This document shows, piece by piece, positions 61,147 through 64,000 of a stretch of DNA of 64,000 nucleotides (the first letter of the stretch is position 1; the number at the start of each line of letters is the position of its first letter). This DNA comes from Buxus sempervirens (Eukaryota > Streptophyta > Magnoliopsida > Buxales > Buxaceae). Both the position numbers and the translations under genes were made by a program. The DNA is taken from contig OX387192.1 of NCBI GenBank assembly GCA_947561395.2, positions 1,240,001-1,304,000 of the forward strand. Direction: 5' to 3'. The notes under the pieces were generated by a model. It was not told the origin of the DNA. It ran no database searches and saw only the letters and a program-made list of their open reading frames with translations.

Positions 61147-63535
61147 TGTAAGACCTCAAAAATTTTCAGAAATTTTAATTAAATAAAATTTAGTATTTTA
61201 ATGTGGATTTTACTGAAAAATTGGTAATGGAATATATAGGTGATCACATTGATGAAGGAGATTAAGAGTATGATGCAAATCCAACCGTTGGATCATGAAA
61301 TAATGAGGTAAGCATTAAGTTAAGAGTTATTTTTAAATCTGCTTGGTTAGTGGTATGAAAGTTGGTAGAGGGGAGATGCATGGGATAACAGGGATTAAAA
61401 TAGGGTTTTATATGACTAATTGTATACCTATTCTATACATAGTCTCTGGAGGCTAGAGAAAAGAGGAAGAACTGAGAGAGGAGAAGAAGAACTAAGGAGC
61501 TTTGCTGGCCTTGAAGAGTTCTGCATCCCAGAAAGAGCTTTGTGTTGCTAAAGAGGGAGAGATAAGATCCTAAACTAAAAAGAAAGAGGAGGAAGATGGG
61601 GACTTTGAACGAACAGAGGTAGGTAGCACACTTGTTTAGACGTTAATGAATTTTATGGATGTTCGATCGTTTAGCATGTTTTTGAAGGGTTGTATATATG
61701 TTTTGGATATGAATAGTGTTGATTTTAATGTATAGATTGTAGTATATTGAATAGAAAACCAATTTCAGATTGAGATTAGTCGCTGTATGTCGAGAGCTTG
61801 ACACGATTGCCTGAGCGGTCTTGTCTAGTGGCTCGCCTGTATATTTTAGATAATCAGTCGCCCAACCAATCGCCTAAGCGACAAGGGTCGAGCGACAATT
61901 CAAAATCTGATAATATACTTAGGTCGCCTATTTGATCGCCTAAGCGTCTACGTTGAGCGCCCGTCACTATTTTTCTGATTAATTTAATGTGTGGATGCCC
62001 AACCAGATTGCCTAAGCGCCTGGGTTGAGCGACCAACACAGATTCTGATTTTTTTGAATTTTAAGAGAAATTTCAATATAAAATGATTTTTAATGATAGT
62101 AAGTATTTGAACCAACAAATATTAAGTGTTTACAATTATATTCATTGATCTTTTGCTTTAAAAACAAATTAATGAGTAATTTAGGTTTGTTTGCTAAAAA
62201 GTGTCTTATTTTGGATATACATTGATTTTTGGACTATTTCAAAATCTGATTTGAATTGATTGAAGAATTCTTACTCCGTATAATATATTTTAAAAGTATC
62301 TCAACAATTGAAACTTGATTAGAAGAACTTTATACCGGAATTATTATGTTGAGTTATTTTCGGATAGAGTATAAGCTTTGGAAAACTCTATATGCCACTA
62401 GGCACTATTATTAAAACACATTGATTTGTGAGTGAGTTGTTATCAATGGTGTCTAGTGGGCATAGCTGCATATGGATCCATAAGGTTAAGCTAGAGAATG
62501 AAGAGGTTTTTCTTTGGTCAGATACTCCTAGTTTGCGTTCGCGCTTCCTTTGCAAGTTAGTTTGCATTGGAGGGTCTTCATGCCAATAGGGTCTCATTTC
62601 ATATTTGAGTTACTAGTGAGTACCCTATATGTGTGGATTAGCGGCCATCCCCATGTTCAAATTTAGGGGCTGCATGCTTGGGTGGTATATGCCGAACTCC
62701 GTATTTCAAATATGAGTTACTGGTACTTGAGTTTCGTGCGCAATAAGTCGATAACTAGGCCTCATTTCTTAGATTTCATTCGAGTTTGAGGATTATTATT
62801 AGCTTCTCTTATAAGTCGCATGGTGGTGTAGTGGATGGAGAAATTTTTGTTAAAGGCCCACTTGTCTTAATGAGTCCTACAAAGACATATAATGGTTTGG
62901 TTTTGGATTTTGCTTATTATACCTTTGTGTTGAAAATCATGTTGTTGGGAAAGATTACATCTGCTGAAATGTCTTTATTTGATTATTATTTTATTTGTCG
63001 AGATCGTATCCTATTTTTCTCGTTAACTTTATCGAGCATGAAAGAATAATTATTTTTATGTATAAACTGTTTATTCATGCATAGTGTTACCTACTAGGAT
63101 ATTCGTATCTTGTACGTGTTTCGTTTTGTTTTGTTTTGTTTTTCGGTTGATCCGCGTGAGGGAGAATTGGGGTTTGGTTCTCAGAGTGAGTTTGCTTATT
63201 TTCTTCCAGCAGATTATTACTATCCTGAGTAGTTGGTGATTGGAGGTTGATACAGATGATGGACACATTTGATTTCTTTTTTGTTTATTTTATAGATTGG
63301 ATGTTTATGAGAGTGATAGTAATAGAACCCATTTTACCAGACTTTGATGTGATGGTTTGGATGACACTTTTACCCATGCGTATTGGTTTTTATTGATGAT
63401 AAACTTCTGCACTCTGAGTTTAATTGTTGAATGAATTAAATTTAATTGTCTAGTATTTAGATGCTTTGGGCCCAGTAGCACTTCGGATTTGGGTTTGGTG
63501 CCTGTTTTGCATTAACCCGGATTCGGGGCGTTACA
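61147..63535 (+). mobile_element. solo LTR of another family
   Basis: Begins TGTAAGACCTCAAAAATTTT and ends TTCGGGGCGTTACA, with near-identical 5-bp flanks TACAT (61142-61146) and TACAC (63536-63540). It is 2389 bp with no coding domains. The flanks join into one repeat (TGCACCCCCTGAGGTTTC left, ACCCCTTACCATCAAG right), so it is nested in an older element. Confidence 0.7.
61790..62040. repeat. tandem repeats with GCCTAAGCG motif inside the solo LTR
   Basis: Three to four diverged units of about 75 bp, each with (C/A)CCAA(C)CAGATTGCCTAAGCG-like sequence followed by GTTGAGCGxC and TCTGAT. Confidence 0.65.
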
Positions 63536-63654
63536 TACACCCCTTACCATCAAGTCTTAACTAATGTTGTTGCTTGTGTACACATAGAAAGACCAAAATA
63601 CCCTTTATTTTTTAAAATTACTTCTCTGCCCTTATCTTCAACCTCCAACATCTT

Positions 63655-64000
63655 TTGTTATTTATAAACAGATTATATTGTAGTACTGCAAAATGCAAAA
63701 TGTTAGCAACCTCCGGTAGTGGTGGAAGCTCCGATCACTTCCTTCGGAATGTTAGCAACCTTGACCTTGGCTATGCCATTACCATGGTAGTCAGAATATT
63801 AGCAACGCCTGCTATTGAGCCTAATGTAATAGCCCGCCTTCCTCTCCAAACCCTACCCTAATCCCATCTGAATGGTATCATACTCCCCCAAATAATCTTC
63901 ATCGCAAAAGACGATGATGCTAACGGAGACGGAAACGAAGAAAGCCATTGAGGGTCTTGATCAAATGGGCATCAATTCGTGCCACAAGTTCCCATTTCTC
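63655..64000 (+). pseudogene. RING-H2 finger ATL-like gene, 5' part, frameshifted, runs off right edge
   Basis: The plus strand reads MLATSGSGGSSDHFLRNVSN then LDLGYAITMVV, the usual ATL N-terminus before its membrane segment. After a stop at 63859 the same frame gives GIILPQIIFIAKDDDANGDG. A one-base shift at 63938-63945 then gives AIEGLDQMGINSCHKFPFL, matching the ATL (G)LDQxxINSYPKFPF motif that precedes the RING-H2 finger. The RING itself would be beyond base 64000. ATL proteins are membrane E3 ubiquitin ligases. The stop and the shift indicate a pseudogene, or sequence errors. Confidence 0.6.

Overview
This is plant nuclear DNA, probably from an angiosperm. It has split genes with GT/AG introns, a plant-type secreted beta-hexosaminidase, fragments of euAP2 and RING-H2 (ATL) genes, and dense nested plant transposons (L1-type LINE, Ty1/copia, long solo LTRs, hAT elements, MITEs). 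I cannot name the species. There are no operons and no bacterial features.

Left third (1-24552, minus strand): one long gene for a GH20 beta-N-acetylhexosaminidase, closest in remembered sequence to Arabidopsis HEXO3. It runs from the start codon at 24552 off the left edge. Twelve exons can be placed with consistent phases; the C-terminal exons lie outside the window. Its fourth intron is about 13.4 kb because an L1-type LINE (8815-21747, 13-bp target duplication) landed there. That LINE was later hit by a short-LTR Ty1/copia element (12347-17334, 5-bp duplication) and by two long inverted-repeat (foldback) elements. All of the TE coding capacity is broken.

Middle (24.5-43.5 kb): a gene-poor zone built from solo LTRs of a family starting TGTAGACACCCC. 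Solo LTR E1 (27870-38353, duplication GTTAC) contains a 3.1-kb non-autonomous hAT element (28084-31193, duplication CTTTTTAC) and a second solo LTR, E3 (33132-38107, duplication CTTGG). E3 itself contains solo LTR E2 (34298-36130, duplication ATGTT). A further solo LTR, E4, is at 40478-43520. The hAT element carries a decayed genomic fragment of a euAP2 transcription factor gene with introns retained, which makes it a Pack-hAT.

Right third (44-64 kb): a tandem duplication of about 3.7 kb carries two intact two-exon genes for a ~155-residue B3-like (DUF313-like) protein, and a third, wrecked copy lies at 54.9-56.0 kb. Then come a truncated element with a 3' LTR (E5, 56969-59790), an inverted fragment of the same hAT family with different cargo (60.1-60.74 kb), another solo LTR (61147-63535) and the frameshifted start of an ATL-type RING-H2 gene at the right edge.

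The live genes appear to be the hexosaminidase and perhaps the two B3-like copies. The most unusual observations are the AP2-carrying hAT with its differently loaded relative, and the palindrome arrays upstream of the TATA boxes of the LTRs, where hairpin architecture is kept while sequence differs from copy to copy.
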